DNA of 64,000 nt from Verrucomicrobiia bacterium (GCA_035577545.1 DATLVI010000028.1:62001-126000), one strand, 5' to 3'. Shown: positions 27,349 to 37,177, numbered from the stretch's first letter. The notes: generated from the sequence alone by a model not told the origin. Numbers and translations: made by a program.

Positions 27349-28035
27349 ATGCTTTACGGCCAAACGCCGAAGTGGATTGACTGGCTGGACCGCCGGATGC
27401 CGGGTTTCGGAATCCCCAACCTCGCCCTGTACCTTGTCGCGGCACAAGTCTGCGGTTTTTTTCTGACGTTGGCCAATCCGAACGCGATCGGGCTTCTCAT
27501 TCTTGATCCCTCGCTGGTGCTAAAGGGCGAGGTCTGGCGATTGATCACTTTTCTGGCGGTACCGCAGACACTGAGCGCGCTGTGGATGGTATTGGCGCTC
27601 TACTTTCTGTATTTCATCGTCAATATCATTGAAGAAGAGTGGGGCGAGTTCCGCACCACATTATATGTGTTGGTGGCGGTGCTACTAACCATTGCTTTTT
27701 CTTGCACCTTTCAAGTGCGGATCTACAGCACCGTGGAGCTTGGATCGACGCTTTTTCTGGCCGCCGCGACGATTGCGCCAGAGATGCAAATCCTTTTGTT
27801 TTTCGTCCTTCCCGTAAAAATGAAATGGCTGGCGTGGTTGTCGGTTGCTGGCATTGTCTTTTTTCTGATTTTCGGAACGATGTTGAGCCGTTTGTATTTG
27901 GTGGCCATGTACGCCAATTATCTACTGTTCTTCGGACCGTATTTTGCGGGACGGCTCAAGGCCTTTTACCGGAGAAAGAAATTCCGGCAGGAAGTCGCGG
28001 CTGGTCGCATCCATAGAGACGAACCAACGGAATAA
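27349..28035 (+). CDS. Rhomboid-like membrane protein lacking the catalytic serine motif
   Basis: A 228-residue membrane protein with five to six hydrophobic helices. [15 protein letters not shown] is the characteristic W-R-L-x-T-x rhomboid-fold entry. The position where active rhomboids have GxSG reads [17 protein letters not shown], and no helix supplies the usual catalytic His. It therefore looks like a proteolytically inactive rhomboid-superfamily member, which in other systems bind or chaperone membrane proteins. It is followed after 1 bp by an aldo/keto reductase. The C-terminus is basic and cytoplasmic ([18 protein letters not shown]). Confidence 0.7.
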   Translation: MLYGQTPKWIDWLDRRMPGFGIPNLALYLVAAQVCGFFLTLANPNAIGLLILDPSLVLKGEVWRLITFLAVPQTLSALWMVLALYFLYFIVNIIEEEWGEFRTTLYVLVAVLLTIAFSCTFQVRIYSTVELGSTLFLAAATIAPEMQILLFFVLPVKMKWLAWLSVAGIVFFLIFGTMLSRLYLVAMYANYLLFFGPYFAGRLKAFYRRKKFRQEVAAGRIHRDEPTE

Positions 28036-28036
28036 C

Positions 28037-29233
28037 ATGCAGACCCCGATGAAATACCGGCGCTTTGGCCGCACCAACCTCTCCATGCCCGTCATTTCGT
28101 GCGGGGGAATGCGCTACCAGCATTCATGGAAAGACGAGGATGCCAGCGGCATCACCGCCGAGGGCCAGGCCAACCTCGAAGCGACCATCCATCGCGCGCT
28201 CGAGTTGGGCATCAACCACATTGAAACCGCGCGCGGTTACGGCACGTCCGAGTTGCAATTGGGCAAAATCCTGCCGCACTTGCCGCGCGAGCGGATGATC
28301 ATCCAAACGAAAGTCAGCCCGTGCGCCGATCCGAAGGAATTCCTGGCCACGTTCAACCAATCTATGGAAAACTTGCAACTCGACCATGTTGACCTGCTGG
28401 GCCTCCACGGTATTAATAACGAAGAGGTGCTTGATTTTGCCATGCGTCGCGGCGGTTGTCTTGAGGTCGCCCGACAGCTCCAGAAGGAAGGCCGCGTCCG
28501 TTTCATCGGATTCTCGACGCACGCCGTACCGCGCGTGATTGCCAGGGCCATCGAATCGGGCCAATTCGATTACGTCAACCTGCACTGGTACTTCGTTAAT
28601 CCACTGAATTGGTCGTCGGTGCAGGCGGCGACGAAACACGACATGGGCGTGTTCATCATCAGCCCGAACGACAAAGGCGGCATGTTGCAGAATCGCCCGG
28701 CGAAAATGGCGGAGTTGTGTGCGCCACTGACGCCGATACAGTTTAACGACCTCTATTGCCTCGCGCGACCCGAAGTGCACACGCTCAGTTGCGGCGCGGC
28801 GCGTCCCGCCGATTTCGATGAGCATATTGCCGCGCTGGAGTTCTACGGTCGCGAAGCTGAAACGATTGCGCCCGTGGAACGCCGTTTGCGCACGGAAATG
28901 GAACGGGTGCTCGGAGCCGATTGGTGCTCGCATTGGACCGAGGGTTTACCGGAGTACTCGGAAGCTCCCGACCAGGTGAATGTTATCGAAATCCTGCGGC
29001 TCTGGATGTATGTGAAATCCCTCGATCTCGTGGAGTGGGGGAAGATGCGATATAATTTACTGGGCAATGCGGGCCATTGGTTCCCGGGTGAAATGGTCAG
29101 CAAGATTACCGACGAACAAAAACTCCGATCGGCCATCTCTGAAAGCCCGTTCGCTTCAAGGATCCCGGAAATTCTCCGAGAAGCCCATGAGCTATTGTTT
29201 ACCGAGCCAAAGAAGCGACTGAGCCAGAGTTGA
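28037..29233 (+). CDS. Aldo/keto reductase, [11 protein letters not shown] subfamily
   Basis: A 398-residue protein from ATG 28037, one base after the rhomboid-like stop. It opens with [24 protein letters not shown]. The AKR barrel motifs are [19 protein letters not shown] (catalytic Tyr; the usual Asp is replaced by Glu), [11 protein letters not shown] (Lys) and [10 protein letters not shown] (His). The C-terminal extension after the barrel is helical. It lacks the CxxCxxC ferredoxin motif found in many AKRs of this sub-lineage. It is expected to reduce or oxidise a sugar or other carbonyl with NADPH; the substrate is unknown. It converges with the sugar isomerase operon. Confidence 0.87.
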   Translation: MQTPMKYRRFGRTNLSMPVISCGGMRYQHSWKDEDASGITAEGQANLEATIHRALELGINHIETARGYGTSELQLGKILPHLPRERMIIQTKVSPCADPKEFLATFNQSMENLQLDHVDLLGLHGINNEEVLDFAMRRGGCLEVARQLQKEGRVRFIGFSTHAVPRVIARAIESGQFDYVNLHWYFVNPLNWSSVQAATKHDMGVFIISPNDKGGMLQNRPAKMAELCAPLTPIQFNDLYCLARPEVHTLSCGAARPADFDEHIAALEFYGREAETIAPVERRLRTEMERVLGADWCSHWTEGLPEYSEAPDQVNVIEILRLWMYVKSLDLVEWGKMRYNLLGNAGHWFPGEMVSKITDEQKLRSAISESPFASRIPEILREAHELLFTEPKKRLSQS

Positions 29234-29241
29234 GTTGGCAA

Positions 29242-30057
29242 CTAGGATGCCAACGGAATGGCGTTCTCGCGTGCGAGTTTGCGCAACGCATTGACCGCCA
29301 CCCCAAAAAGTTCGGGCCCGCTGAAGCCGGAAGATTGTCCTGCGATCGCCAGGTGTGGTTCGAAGCTCAAAAATCCCTTATAGTCATTTGCGCAGGCATC
29401 CTTCAGAATCTCGGCAATGTGTCCATTACCCTCGCCCGCCGGTACAACCTTGCCGCTGTCGAGGAGGGCGTCCTTAATATGGATATGCACCGTGTACGGT
29501 TTCAGGAGCGGCCAGTTGTCGAGGGGGTCTTCACCGGCCTGGACGAAGTTGGCGAAGTCGAAGGCCGCACGGAACTTGGGCGAGTCGAGGTTCTGGTGCA
29601 GGTCGAGGCATGACGCGCCAAGTTCACCGTAGATGTGCCGCTCGTTTTCGTGAAGGAGGACCGGACGGCAGGACCGGACATAGTCGATCTTTTCTTGAAG
29701 GCGATGCAGGACTTTCGCTCGTCCGTTCGGGAAAGCTCCGTAGTAGCTAAAGATGCGAACGAACGGCGCGTCGAAGAATTCCGCGAGCTCGACGGCGAGT
29801 TTGAAACGCTCGAAATGCGGCCCGAATGGCTCGCTCAGCTTGACCTTTCCAATAGGCGAACCGATGCCAATCACGCCCAGGCCGTTGTCCGTGAGCTTTT
29901 GCTTGATTTCTGCGCGCATCGATTTGTCGAAATCAAGGACGTTCCTGCCATCCACGCCGCGCAACTCAACGTGAGTGACACCTTGTCGTTTACACTCGGC
30001 TATCTGGACATCCAAGTCCGGCGAGATCTCGTCGGCGAACGCGGCTAGGCCGAGCAT
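29242..30057 (-). CDS. Sugar phosphate isomerase/epimerase-type TIM barrel
   Basis: A 271-residue AP-endonuclease-2/xylose-isomerase-like TIM barrel (MLGLAAFADEISPDLDVQIAECKRQG). Likely metal ligands include the Glu of VTHVELRGVDG, the Glu of CRPVLLHENERH, the His of VHIHIKDAL and the Glu of LSFEPHL. Such enzymes isomerise, epimerise or dehydrate keto-sugars or inositol derivatives. It is the last gene of a three-gene minus-strand operon and overlaps the upstream paralogue by 13 bp. Neighbouring Gfo/Idh and AKR genes suggest a keto-sugar or inositol-like pathway. Confidence 0.87.
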   Translation of the reverse strand: MLGLAAFADEISPDLDVQIAECKRQGVTHVELRGVDGRNVLDFDKSMRAEIKQKLTDNGLGVIGIGSPIGKVKLSEPFGPHFERFKLAVELAEFFDAPFVRIFSYYGAFPNGRAKVLHRLQEKIDYVRSCRPVLLHENERHIYGELGASCLDLHQNLDSPKFRAAFDFANFVQAGEDPLDNWPLLKPYTVHIHIKDALLDSGKVVPAGEGNGHIAEILKDACANDYKGFLSFEPHLAIAGQSSGFSGPELFGVAVNALRKLARENAIPLAS

Positions 30058-30818
30058 AGATTCTCTTTGGTGAAGACAAAACTTTGCTGGAGTGAGTCGA
30101 AGGGATCGCCGGGACAGGTGTCCTGCTCAATGCAAAACCATTCGCAGCCAGCCGCTTCTGCGGCCGCGATGATTCGCTTCCAATTCAGATTGCCGTTGCC
30201 GATCTCCGCGAAGGTCGGCTTGTTCTCGGCGTTCACGGCGTAATCTTTCATGTGCAGAATCGGCAGCCGATTTTTGAGCCGGTCGCACCATTCGACGGGA
30301 TCACCGCCGCCATTCTGCACCCAATACGTGTCCGGCTCGCCCTGCAAGTAGCGGGGGTCGGTTTCGTCGAAGAGGATTTCCAGAATGGGCTTGCCGCCCA
30401 ACCGGCGGAACTCGATTTGGTGGTTGTGATAACACAACACCTGCCCTGCCTCATGGAGCACTTCGCCCGCGGCATTGAGCCGCGCCGCAAACGTTTTCAC
30501 ATCGGCGAGTGTGTCGAACTTGATCCCGGCAGGCCAGGCGTAGGCAGTGATTTGGCAAGCCAGTTTCTGAAGCCGCTCGACGACACGTTGCGGCTCATTC
30601 AGGATCATGTTCCCATCTTCATGTGTCGCGCAGCAGGTCAGGCCCTCGTTCTTGAGCAGGGCGACCAATTTGGTTTCCTCCATCGGGCCGAGGCCGCTGA
30701 TTTGCACAGCTTCGTAACCGATCGCGCGAATTTTTTTCAGCGTCTTGGCGATTTCGGCCGGCGTCTTCGCGAAATCACGGACGGTGTACAGTTGAGCGGC
30801 AATTTGTTGAATTCTCAT
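30045..30818 (-). CDS. Sugar phosphate isomerase/epimerase-type TIM barrel
   Basis: A 257-residue TIM barrel of the xylose-isomerase-like family (MRIQQIAAQLYTVRDFAKTPAEIAKTLKKI). Metal-binding segments are GQVLCYHNHQIEF, EILFDETDPRYLQGEPDTYWVQNGGGDP, ILHMKDYAV and WFCIEQDTCPGDP. These are typical of the group near Gfo/Idh dehydrogenases that acts on 3-keto-sugars or inosose. It overlaps its upstream neighbour by 4 bp and the downstream paralogue by 13 bp, so all three are co-translated. The exact reaction is not determined. Confidence 0.88.
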   Translation of the reverse strand: MRIQQIAAQLYTVRDFAKTPAEIAKTLKKIRAIGYEAVQISGLGPMEETKLVALLKNEGLTCCATHEDGNMILNEPQRVVERLQKLACQITAYAWPAGIKFDTLADVKTFAARLNAAGEVLHEAGQVLCYHNHQIEFRRLGGKPILEILFDETDPRYLQGEPDTYWVQNGGGDPVEWCDRLKNRLPILHMKDYAVNAENKPTFAEIGNGNLNWKRIIAAAEAAGCEWFCIEQDTCPGDPFDSLQQSFVFTKENLCSA

Positions 30819-31975
30819 CGTTTGTAGGAGGCGGCCAGATCGTCGGTGATCACGCCGGGAGGGCGTTTGGCTCCCCGCTTGAATCGTGAGGTGTCGATCT
30901 TGCCTTGCAAAAATTCTTCGTAGGCGGCGGCGTCCAGTGGCAGTTCAATGGTCTGGTTTTGGGCCGAAGAAAGCACGATGGCGTTGGCCAGTTCGACCGA
31001 ATGAATTCCCTCGGGTGCCGGCGCGATGAGTGGTTGGCCATCGAGAATGGCATCGACGAAATTCTGCAGCACCTCGACGTGTTGGCCGCCACGGTCGGGG
31101 AAAGTAAACTTGAACTCCCTGGTCGCTGGAGCCGCAAAAGGTTTGGTTGCGGCGCGGCTGAACTCGCCCATCGGCGTTTCATTCCGGGTGAAGCTGAGCA
31201 CATCGTTCTCAAACACCAGTCGCCCGTTTTCGGCGGCGACCTCGAGCCGGTTTGTGCCGGGGGCCTCGCCTGTGGACGTGATAAATACGGCGGTCGCGCC
31301 GTCGGCGTATTCGAAGCACGCGGTCACATCGTCTTCCACCTCGATGTCGTGATAGCGACCGAGTCCGCAGAATCCGCGCACGCGCTTCGGCATCCCGAAG
31401 AACCACTGGAAAAGATCGAGATTGTGGGGGCACTGGTTGAGCAGCACACCGCCCCCCTCGCCGGCCCAGGTCGCACGCCAACTACCGAGCTTGTAATACG
31501 CCTCGGGGCGAAACCAGTTAGTGATGATCCAGTTGATCCGGCGAATCTGACCGAGTTCGCCAGCCTGGATAAGTTCACGAATTTTCTTGTAGCAAGGGTC
31601 GGTGCGCTGTTGAAACATGATGGCGAAGATAAGTTTCGGGTCTTTCCGCGCGGCGATAAGCCGTTCGCAGTCGGCCTTCTGGACGGAGATCGGTTTCTCC
31701 ACCAATACATGTAGGCCGGCCTGCAAGGCGTCGATGCCGCTGACGGTATGGTCGAAGTGCGGTGTGGCAATGAGCACGGCATCGACGGCACCGGAACGAA
31801 TCAGTTCGTTACTGCGAGTGAAGCCTTTGGCCTGCGGGAAGCGCGCGACTTTTTCCGGGGCTGGATCGCATACGGCGGCGACTTCACAACGGTTGATCTT
31901 GCCGGACATGATGTTATCGGCATGTCCCACGCCCATATTGCCGAGGCCAATGATTCCCAAGCGAACGGATTTCAT
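30815..31975 (-). CDS. Gfo/Idh/MocA-family NAD(P)-dependent oxidoreductase
   Basis: A 386-residue dehydrogenase. The Rossmann start VRLGIIGLGNMGVGHADNI binds NAD(P). VLVEKPISVQKADCERLI carries the EKP motif with the catalytic Lys. GGGVLLNQCPHNLDLFQWFFGMPKRV holds the conserved D-x-x-x-H-like active-site segment (here NQCPHNLD). Members oxidise sugars or cyclitols to 3-keto forms. It is first in the operon with the two TIM-barrel enzymes, which would act on the keto product. Confidence 0.92.
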   Translation of the reverse strand: MKSVRLGIIGLGNMGVGHADNIMSGKINRCEVAAVCDPAPEKVARFPQAKGFTRSNELIRSGAVDAVLIATPHFDHTVSGIDALQAGLHVLVEKPISVQKADCERLIAARKDPKLIFAIMFQQRTDPCYKKIRELIQAGELGQIRRINWIITNWFRPEAYYKLGSWRATWAGEGGGVLLNQCPHNLDLFQWFFGMPKRVRGFCGLGRYHDIEVEDDVTACFEYADGATAVFITSTGEAPGTNRLEVAAENGRLVFENDVLSFTRNETPMGEFSRAATKPFAAPATREFKFTFPDRGGQHVEVLQNFVDAILDGQPLIAPAPEGIHSVELANAIVLSSAQNQTIELPLDAAAYEEFLQGKIDTSRFKRGAKRPPGVITDDLAASYKR

Positions 31976-32344
31976 AAAACTCGCTATTGCGAGCCTCTTT
32001 CATCCTATGCCACCAGCGGCACGTCAAGCGCGTTTTCCCAGCAAAGGCCTGGCGAATATGGTTGACAGTATCCCGCCATTCTGCAATCATTTGCATTGAA
32101 GCGAGTGTTTTCAGCTAAACCAGCAGTGGGATGAGGCACATGGGAGCTATTTGTCTTAACAACGAAGCGATTTGGCCTGTCTCCTGCCGGTCAATTATCA
32201 TCCTGAAAGGAGGCCAAAGAGCTTGAGTGGTCGAAGGCGTATCCTACTACGGATGCGGTGGTTATAACAGAAACTTGTTCAGCGGTTGCGAGCCGCTGAC
32301 GGGATAGTGAAAAACAAAAAGAGGCGAAAGGTGAGGGTAGCAAA
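31976..32344. other. Intergenic region between divergent units
   Basis: These 369 bp separate the minus-strand Gfo/Idh operon from the PEP-CTERM gene. A small hairpin (tcagcgg/ccgctga, 32279-32299) sits in the probable leader of the PEP-CTERM gene. An AAAGGTGAGGGT ribosome-binding region precedes its ATG. No small gene was recognised. Confidence 0.5.
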
Positions 32345-32995
32345 ATGAATGGGATCAGTAAATTCATCGGAAGTTCAGTATGCGCGGTGGCGTTTCTGTT
32401 TGCCGTGGGCGAAGTGTCGGCGGCAAACCTTATCGCGAACCCCGGCTTTGAAACCGGAACTACGGCGAGTTGGTTGACATTGGGTACGGGCGTAGGGGCC
32501 ACCATTACGGTCCAGACTCCGGATAACGGTCCTTCGGCAGCCGGATCGTTTAATGCGTACATGACCAATTCGATTGCAGCCAACAACCTGGCGCTGCAGC
32601 AGAGCACGCCGAACGGCAGCGCGGTCCCCGGATTGGTGAACTATTCGTTCGATCTGAAGTTTGGTAGTTCGCTTAACGGCGGAGTCTTCTTCGTTCATAT
32701 ATGGGACGTAAACTCGGTTGGCGGAGTTATCGATCAAGGCCCCGGACTGCTTCAGCCTAACGTTGCCAACGACGGCAATTGGCACACGTTCGCTGGTTCG
32801 TTCACGGCTCCGGCGACTGTGAATCATCTGGAAATCGAGTTCGATTGCACGACGGGAGCAGCGGCTGGCAGTGCGGAATCAATGCACGTCGACAATGTGT
32901 CGCTCACCCAGGCGGTACCCGAACCGACGACCGTGACGCTGGTCGGTCTTGGATTGTTTGGCGCCGTTGCGTTCGGACGCAAGCGCAAGTCGTAA
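32345..32995 (+). CDS. PEP-CTERM sorted secreted protein with carbohydrate-binding-like fold
   Basis: A 216-residue protein with a signal peptide (MNGISKFIGSSVCAVAFLFAVGEVSA). The mature start NLIANPGFETGTTASW and later WHTFAGSFTAP...VNHLEIEF...HVDNVSLTQ are the strands of a carbohydrate-binding-module-like jelly roll. It ends in VPEPTTVTLVGLGLFGAVAFGRKRKS, a textbook PEP-CTERM signal: PEP, hydrophobic helix, basic tail. Exosortase processing would release or anchor it in the envelope or matrix. It stands alone between an operon on the other strand and an aldo/keto reductase, and a strong hairpin follows it. Confidence 0.9.
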   Translation: MNGISKFIGSSVCAVAFLFAVGEVSAANLIANPGFETGTTASWLTLGTGVGATITVQTPDNGPSAAGSFNAYMTNSIAANNLALQQSTPNGSAVPGLVNYSFDLKFGSSLNGGVFFVHIWDVNSVGGVIDQGPGLLQPNVANDGNWHTFAGSFTAPATVNHLEIEFDCTTGAAAGSAESMHVDNVSLTQAVPEPTTVTLVGLGLFGAVAFGRKRKS

Positions 32996-33010
32996 TTCAA
33001 GCTTTTGTGT

Positions 33011-33041
33011 GGGAGGGCCCAGCCGCGCGGCGGGCTCTCCC
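33011..33041 (+). terminator. GC-rich hairpin after the PEP-CTERM gene, possible terminator
   Basis: gggagggccc pairs with gggctctccc (one G-U) across an 11-base segment that is itself mostly self-complementary. It begins 15 bp after the stop. No T-tract follows, so it may act as an mRNA-stabilising or Rho-assisted end rather than a classical intrinsic terminator. Confidence 0.45.
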
Positions 33042-33138
33042 AACATTGGCCCACTGTTGAATGGCATACGTCCACCTAAATCGTGGACGTTTTTCATGCT
33101 CACATTGCAACAGCACAATTCTTATCTGAATCCAGTGC

Positions 33139-34113
33139 ATGATTAGTTCACTGGCGACCCGTCGCTTGGGAAAATCCGGGATTGAGATCTCCGTCATCGG
33201 AACCGGCTTGTGGGCAGTCGGCGGAGGTTGGGGACCGGTAGATGACCAGCAGGCACTCGGCGCCATTGACGCCTCACTGGAAGCCGGTATCAACTTTTTC
33301 GACACCGCCGACGTCTATGGCAATGGCCACAGTGAGGAATTGCTTGGCAAAGCCATGCGGGGGCGGCGGGAGCGATTTGTGGTGGCAACCAAGATCGGTT
33401 GGGCCGGCTATGACGGCAAGAACAACCGCTCTCAGTACGATAGCGTGGACAAACTGATCGCGGGTGTCGAGGGGAGCCTGCGCCGGTTACAGACGGACCG
33501 CATCGATCTGATCCAGAACCATATTTTCTATCGCGAGCCGAACACGGACATCTTTATCGAGGGCTTCCAGCGGCTGCAGCGCGACGGAAAGGTGCGCGCC
33601 TACGGCCTAAGCTCGAGCGATTTCGCTTTCATCAAGGAGTTCAACCGCAATAGCCAGTGCGCGACGTTGCAGATTGACTACAGCCTCCTTAATCGAACGC
33701 CGGAGAGCGAGATTTTCCCGTATTGCCAGACGAGCAACATCGCCGTGATTGTTCGCGGAGCCCTGGCGATGGGCATTCTCGCGGGTAAATTCACTTCCGA
33801 GACGCGATTCTCCGAGGGTGACTTTCGTCGCAACTGGCACGAAAACCCTGATGAGCGACGCGTATTCCTGGAAGACCTCGACAAGGTCGAACGCCTGCGC
33901 TCGCTCGCGAACGGTCGCACGTTGTCCCAACTCGCGCTGCGTTTTGTCGTTGATCACCCCGCCGTAGCGACGGTCATCCCCGGCGCGCGTTCGCCCAAGC
34001 AGGCGCGCGAGAATGTGAAGGCGGGTCTCCTGCCCGCACTCACGCCGGCGGAACGTCAGCAAATCGATTCCGTTACTCCACCGGGAGGCGGCCGCAAGAT
34101 CTGGCCAGCGTAA
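33139..34113 (+). CDS. Aldo/keto reductase
   Basis: A 324-residue AKR with the full catalytic tetrad: Asp and Tyr in INFFDTADVYGNGHSEELLG, Lys in FVVATKIGWAG and His in IDLIQNHIFYR. VATVIPGARSPKQARENV is the NADPH-binding C-terminal segment. It resembles the YajO/IolS-type group acting on sugar aldehydes. It lies 11 bp before the large beta-helix gene, so the two are probably one transcript, placing it in carbohydrate metabolism. The start ATG 33139 has no strong ribosome-binding site. Confidence 0.9.
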   Translation: MISSLATRRLGKSGIEISVIGTGLWAVGGGWGPVDDQQALGAIDASLEAGINFFDTADVYGNGHSEELLGKAMRGRRERFVVATKIGWAGYDGKNNRSQYDSVDKLIAGVEGSLRRLQTDRIDLIQNHIFYREPNTDIFIEGFQRLQRDGKVRAYGLSSSDFAFIKEFNRNSQCATLQIDYSLLNRTPESEIFPYCQTSNIAVIVRGALAMGILAGKFTSETRFSEGDFRRNWHENPDERRVFLEDLDKVERLRSLANGRTLSQLALRFVVDHPAVATVIPGARSPKQARENVKAGLLPALTPAERQQIDSVTPPGGGRKIWPA

Positions 34114-34124
34114 ACCTCCCGATC

Positions 34125-37034
34125 ATGAATCCGAAACGTATTGCGTTGATTTTTTCCACAATTTTGGTCGCGATCCCCATGCATGCGGCTTCCTATTACC
34201 CAACCCGACTGGACGACCCCAAAGCGGCTTATTTCACGCGGGAGAACTTCCCGGTGCATGCCGATGGCATCGCGGACGACGCCGACGCCTTGCAGCAGGC
34301 CATCGACCGTGTCCAGGAAACGGCCCACCAGGGCATCGTCTTCATTCCCGAGGGGCAATATCGCCTCGGCAAGACCGTTCATGTCTGGAATGGCATCCGC
34401 CTCATCGGGTATGGCAGTCGCCGGCCCGTCATTATTCTTGGCGAGAATACCCCCGGCTTTCAGGAGGGCGATGGCAAGTATCTGGTGCATTTCGTGAGCG
34501 ACCGGCCGAAAGAGGACCTGCCCATCCGCGATGCCAACCCGGGCACGTTCTACACCGGGATGAGCAATATCGACATTGAGATTCGGGACGGCAACCCGGC
34601 CGCCGTGGGTATCCGCTTTCACGTGGCGCAGCACTCCTACCTTGCGCATATCGACTTTCGCATCGGCTCGGGCCGGGCGGGCATCGAGGAAGTGGGCAAC
34701 GAAGCAGAAGACTTGCATTTCTTTGGAGGTGAGTTCGGCATCACAATGCACAAACCCTCACCCAGCTGGCCGTTCCTGCTGATCGACTCCTCGTTTGAAG
34801 GCCAGCGCAAAGCAGCCATTGAGACCGAGGAAGGCGGGCTCACCATCATTCGCAACCAGTTCAAAAGCGTGCCCACCGCTATCGCCGTCCGCGAAGACCG
34901 CGCCGAGGAACTCTGGATGAAGGATTCGCGCCTGGAAGACGTTACGGGTCCAGCGCTGATCATTAGCGACGAGCACAACGCACGGACCGAGATCAACCTC
35001 GAGAATGTCATCTGCGCGCGCGTCCCGGTTCTCGCTAGCTTCCGTGAAAGCGGGAAGACAATTGTGGGCACCGGCTCGGTGTATCAGGTCAAGGTATTCA
35101 CGCACGGCCTGCACATCGCCGATCTTGGCGCCACGCCGGAAATCAAAACCACTTGTGAGACTGTCCCATTGCCGTCGCTACCGCCACCGGTCAAGTCAGA
35201 CATCCCCGCACTGCCTCCCGCCGACACGTGGGCCAATATCCGGGCGCTCGGCGCCAAGGGCGACGGACAGACAGATGACACAACGGCATTCAAGGAAGCC
35301 ATCGCCAAACATCGCGCGATTTACCTGCCGTCGGGCCGTTATCGCGTGACCGATACGCTCACGCTCAATCCGGATACTGTCCTCGTCGGCCTGCATCCGT
35401 TCGCGACACAACTTGTGCTCACGGATTCCACACCCGCGTTCGTGGGCCTTGGCGGGCCCAAACCGTTGCTCGAAACTCCCAAAGGTGGATCCAATATTGT
35501 CACCGGCATCGGCTTGGACACGGGGATCAACAGTCGCGCGGTGGCCGCCAAGTGGATGGCCGGGAAGGATTCGTTGATGAATGATGTCCGTTTCCTCGGT
35601 GGCCATGGTATGTACAATCCCGACGGCACACGCCTGGTAGTTTACAACAATAACCGTACCGGCGATCCCGACGCGGCGCGACGATGGGATTCCCAGTACT
35701 GGAGCCTTTGGATTACCGACGGCGGCGGCGGAACTTTTAAGGACATCTGGACGCCGAACTCATTCGCCCAGGCTGGCGTCTACATTTCTGATACCGTGAC
35801 CGAAGGCCGTATCTATGCGATGTCCAGCGAGCACCACGTCCGCAACGAGGTGAAGTTGCGCAATGTCTCCAACTGGCAGATCTACGCCCTGCAAATGGAA
35901 GAGGAGCGCGGGGAAGGCCCCAACTGCCTGCCTGTGGACATCGACAACTCGAAGAATATCACGTTCGCCAATCTCTACCTCTACCGCGTTGCCAGCAACG
36001 CTCCATTCCCGTATGCGGTGAAACTCACCTCCTCCCGCGACATTCGCTTTCGCAACGTTCACGTTTACAGCCCCGGCAAGTTCACATTCGACAACACCAT
36101 TTTCGACCAAACTCACAACGTGGAAACTCGTTCGCGAGAGATCGCATCCCTGAACATTTCCGGCAATCCGCCTCAAACTCCACCGACACATGAGTCACTA
36201 GTTCTGGCACCCGGGGCGAAGGTCGAGAAACTTGCCGGTGGGTTTAATAATATCGACGGAGCCACAGTCGATGCCGCGGGAAATGTTTATTTCATTGATG
36301 CGCGTTTTCAGCGCATCTACCGGTGGGCGCCGGAAAGTCATGCCGTGACGCTTCTCCGCGACAGCCCGCTGGAACCGGTTGGGTTGGTGTTCGACAAGTC
36401 TGGCAATCTTCTGGTCGTGACACGCCTAGGCCAGGTGTATGCGTTTCAGCCGGGTGGCCATGAGGACGAGATCACCGTTCTCCAGCCCGTGGCTGCGGCT
36501 CCGCGTCCTGGGCTTGTGCCGGTTCTGCCGATTAGCCGCTGGCGCGATGCGCACGACTTCATAAAGGTCAACACCCAGCCGGCGCCACTGCACTATCTCT
36601 CGCCCGACGGCACCACCTTCATCCCGTCCGTGGAAGATCCACGGAACTCCCGCCCGACGAGAGTCTTCTTTTCAACGACCGATTTGACCCGGGCGTACGG
36701 ATTGGCCGCGGCCCCGACGAATCAGCCCTTTTACGTAGCTGACGAGTTTGGACAGAAGACGTGGGCTTTCAGCGTGCTGCCCGATGGCACGCTTGCCAAC
36801 GCCAGGCTTTTTGCCGAGGAGGGCGAGGCTGGCATCACAACCGACACCGATGGAAATGTTTATGTCGCAGCCGGCAACGTCTTCGTCTTCGACCGGTCAG
36901 GCAAGCAGGTCGACTTGATTGAAGTGCCGGAACGTCCGACCAGTCTCGTGTTCGGCGGCAAAGATCGACGAACTCTTTTTATCACAGCGCGCAGCTCGCT
37001 TTATGAGGTACGGACCAGATTCAAAGGTCCGTAA
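34125..37034 (+). CDS. Secreted tandem beta-helix (pectate-lyase-3/GH55-like) plus C-terminal beta-propeller
   Basis: A 969-residue protein with a signal peptide (MNPKRIALIFSTILVAIPMHA). Two pectate-lyase-3 modules are visible. One begins at FPVHADGIADDADALQQAIDRVQ with GIVFIPEGQYRL (about 40-90). The second begins at NIRALGAKGDGQTDDTTAFKEAI with IYLPSGRYRV (about 365-410). This tandem layout is that of GH55 exo-beta-1,3-glucanases. From about residue 690 an SMP-30/NHL-type propeller follows (VEKLAGGFNNIDGATVDAAG, PVGLVFDKSGNLLVV, GITTDTDGNVYVAAGNVFVFD). It is expected to act outside the cytoplasm on a polysaccharide. The next gene is a GH16 glucanase, consistent with a beta-glucan target. 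Catalytic residues were not identified. Confidence 0.82.
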   Translation: MNPKRIALIFSTILVAIPMHAASYYPTRLDDPKAAYFTRENFPVHADGIADDADALQQAIDRVQETAHQGIVFIPEGQYRLGKTVHVWNGIRLIGYGSRRPVIILGENTPGFQEGDGKYLVHFVSDRPKEDLPIRDANPGTFYTGMSNIDIEIRDGNPAAVGIRFHVAQHSYLAHIDFRIGSGRAGIEEVGNEAEDLHFFGGEFGITMHKPSPSWPFLLIDSSFEGQRKAAIETEEGGLTIIRNQFKSVPTAIAVREDRAEELWMKDSRLEDVTGPALIISDEHNARTEINLENVICARVPVLASFRESGKTIVGTGSVYQVKVFTHGLHIADLGATPEIKTTCETVPLPSLPPPVKSDIPALPPADTWANIRALGAKGDGQTDDTTAFKEAIAKHRAIYLPSGRYRVTDTLTLNPDTVLVGLHPFATQLVLTDSTPAFVGLGGPKPLLETPKGGSNIVTGIGLDTGINSRAVAAKWMAGKDSLMNDVRFLGGHGMYNPDGTRLVVYNNNRTGDPDAARRWDSQYWSLWITDGGGGTFKDIWTPNSFAQAGVYISDTVTEGRIYAMSSEHHVRNEVKLRNVSNWQIYALQMEEERGEGPNCLPVDIDNSKNITFANLYLYRVASNAPFPYAVKLTSSRDIRFRNVHVYSPGKFTFDNTIFDQTHNVETRSREIASLNISGNPPQTPPTHESLVLAPGAKVEKLAGGFNNIDGATVDAAGNVYFIDARFQRIYRWAPESHAVTLLRDSPLEPVGLVFDKSGNLLVVTRLGQVYAFQPGGHEDEITVLQPVAAAPRPGLVPVLPISRWRDAHDFIKVNTQPAPLHYLSPDGTTFIPSVEDPRNSRPTRVFFSTTDLTRAYGLAAAPTNQPFYVADEFGQKTWAFSVLPDGTLANARLFAEEGEAGITTDTDGNVYVAAGNVFVFDRSGKQVDLIEVPERPTSLVFGGKDRRTLFITARSSLYEVRTRFKGP

Positions 37035-37177
37035 AAAACTTCGGAAAGCTTTCGTGTCCAGTGATATAGTATTCCGTTGACGGGACGGGATTGATGTGTT
37101 GAATCGATTAGACTTGCCTTATGAATCGCTTGTTTATTACAATCGTTTGCATAGTGGGAATTTCGAGGGTTTATGTA

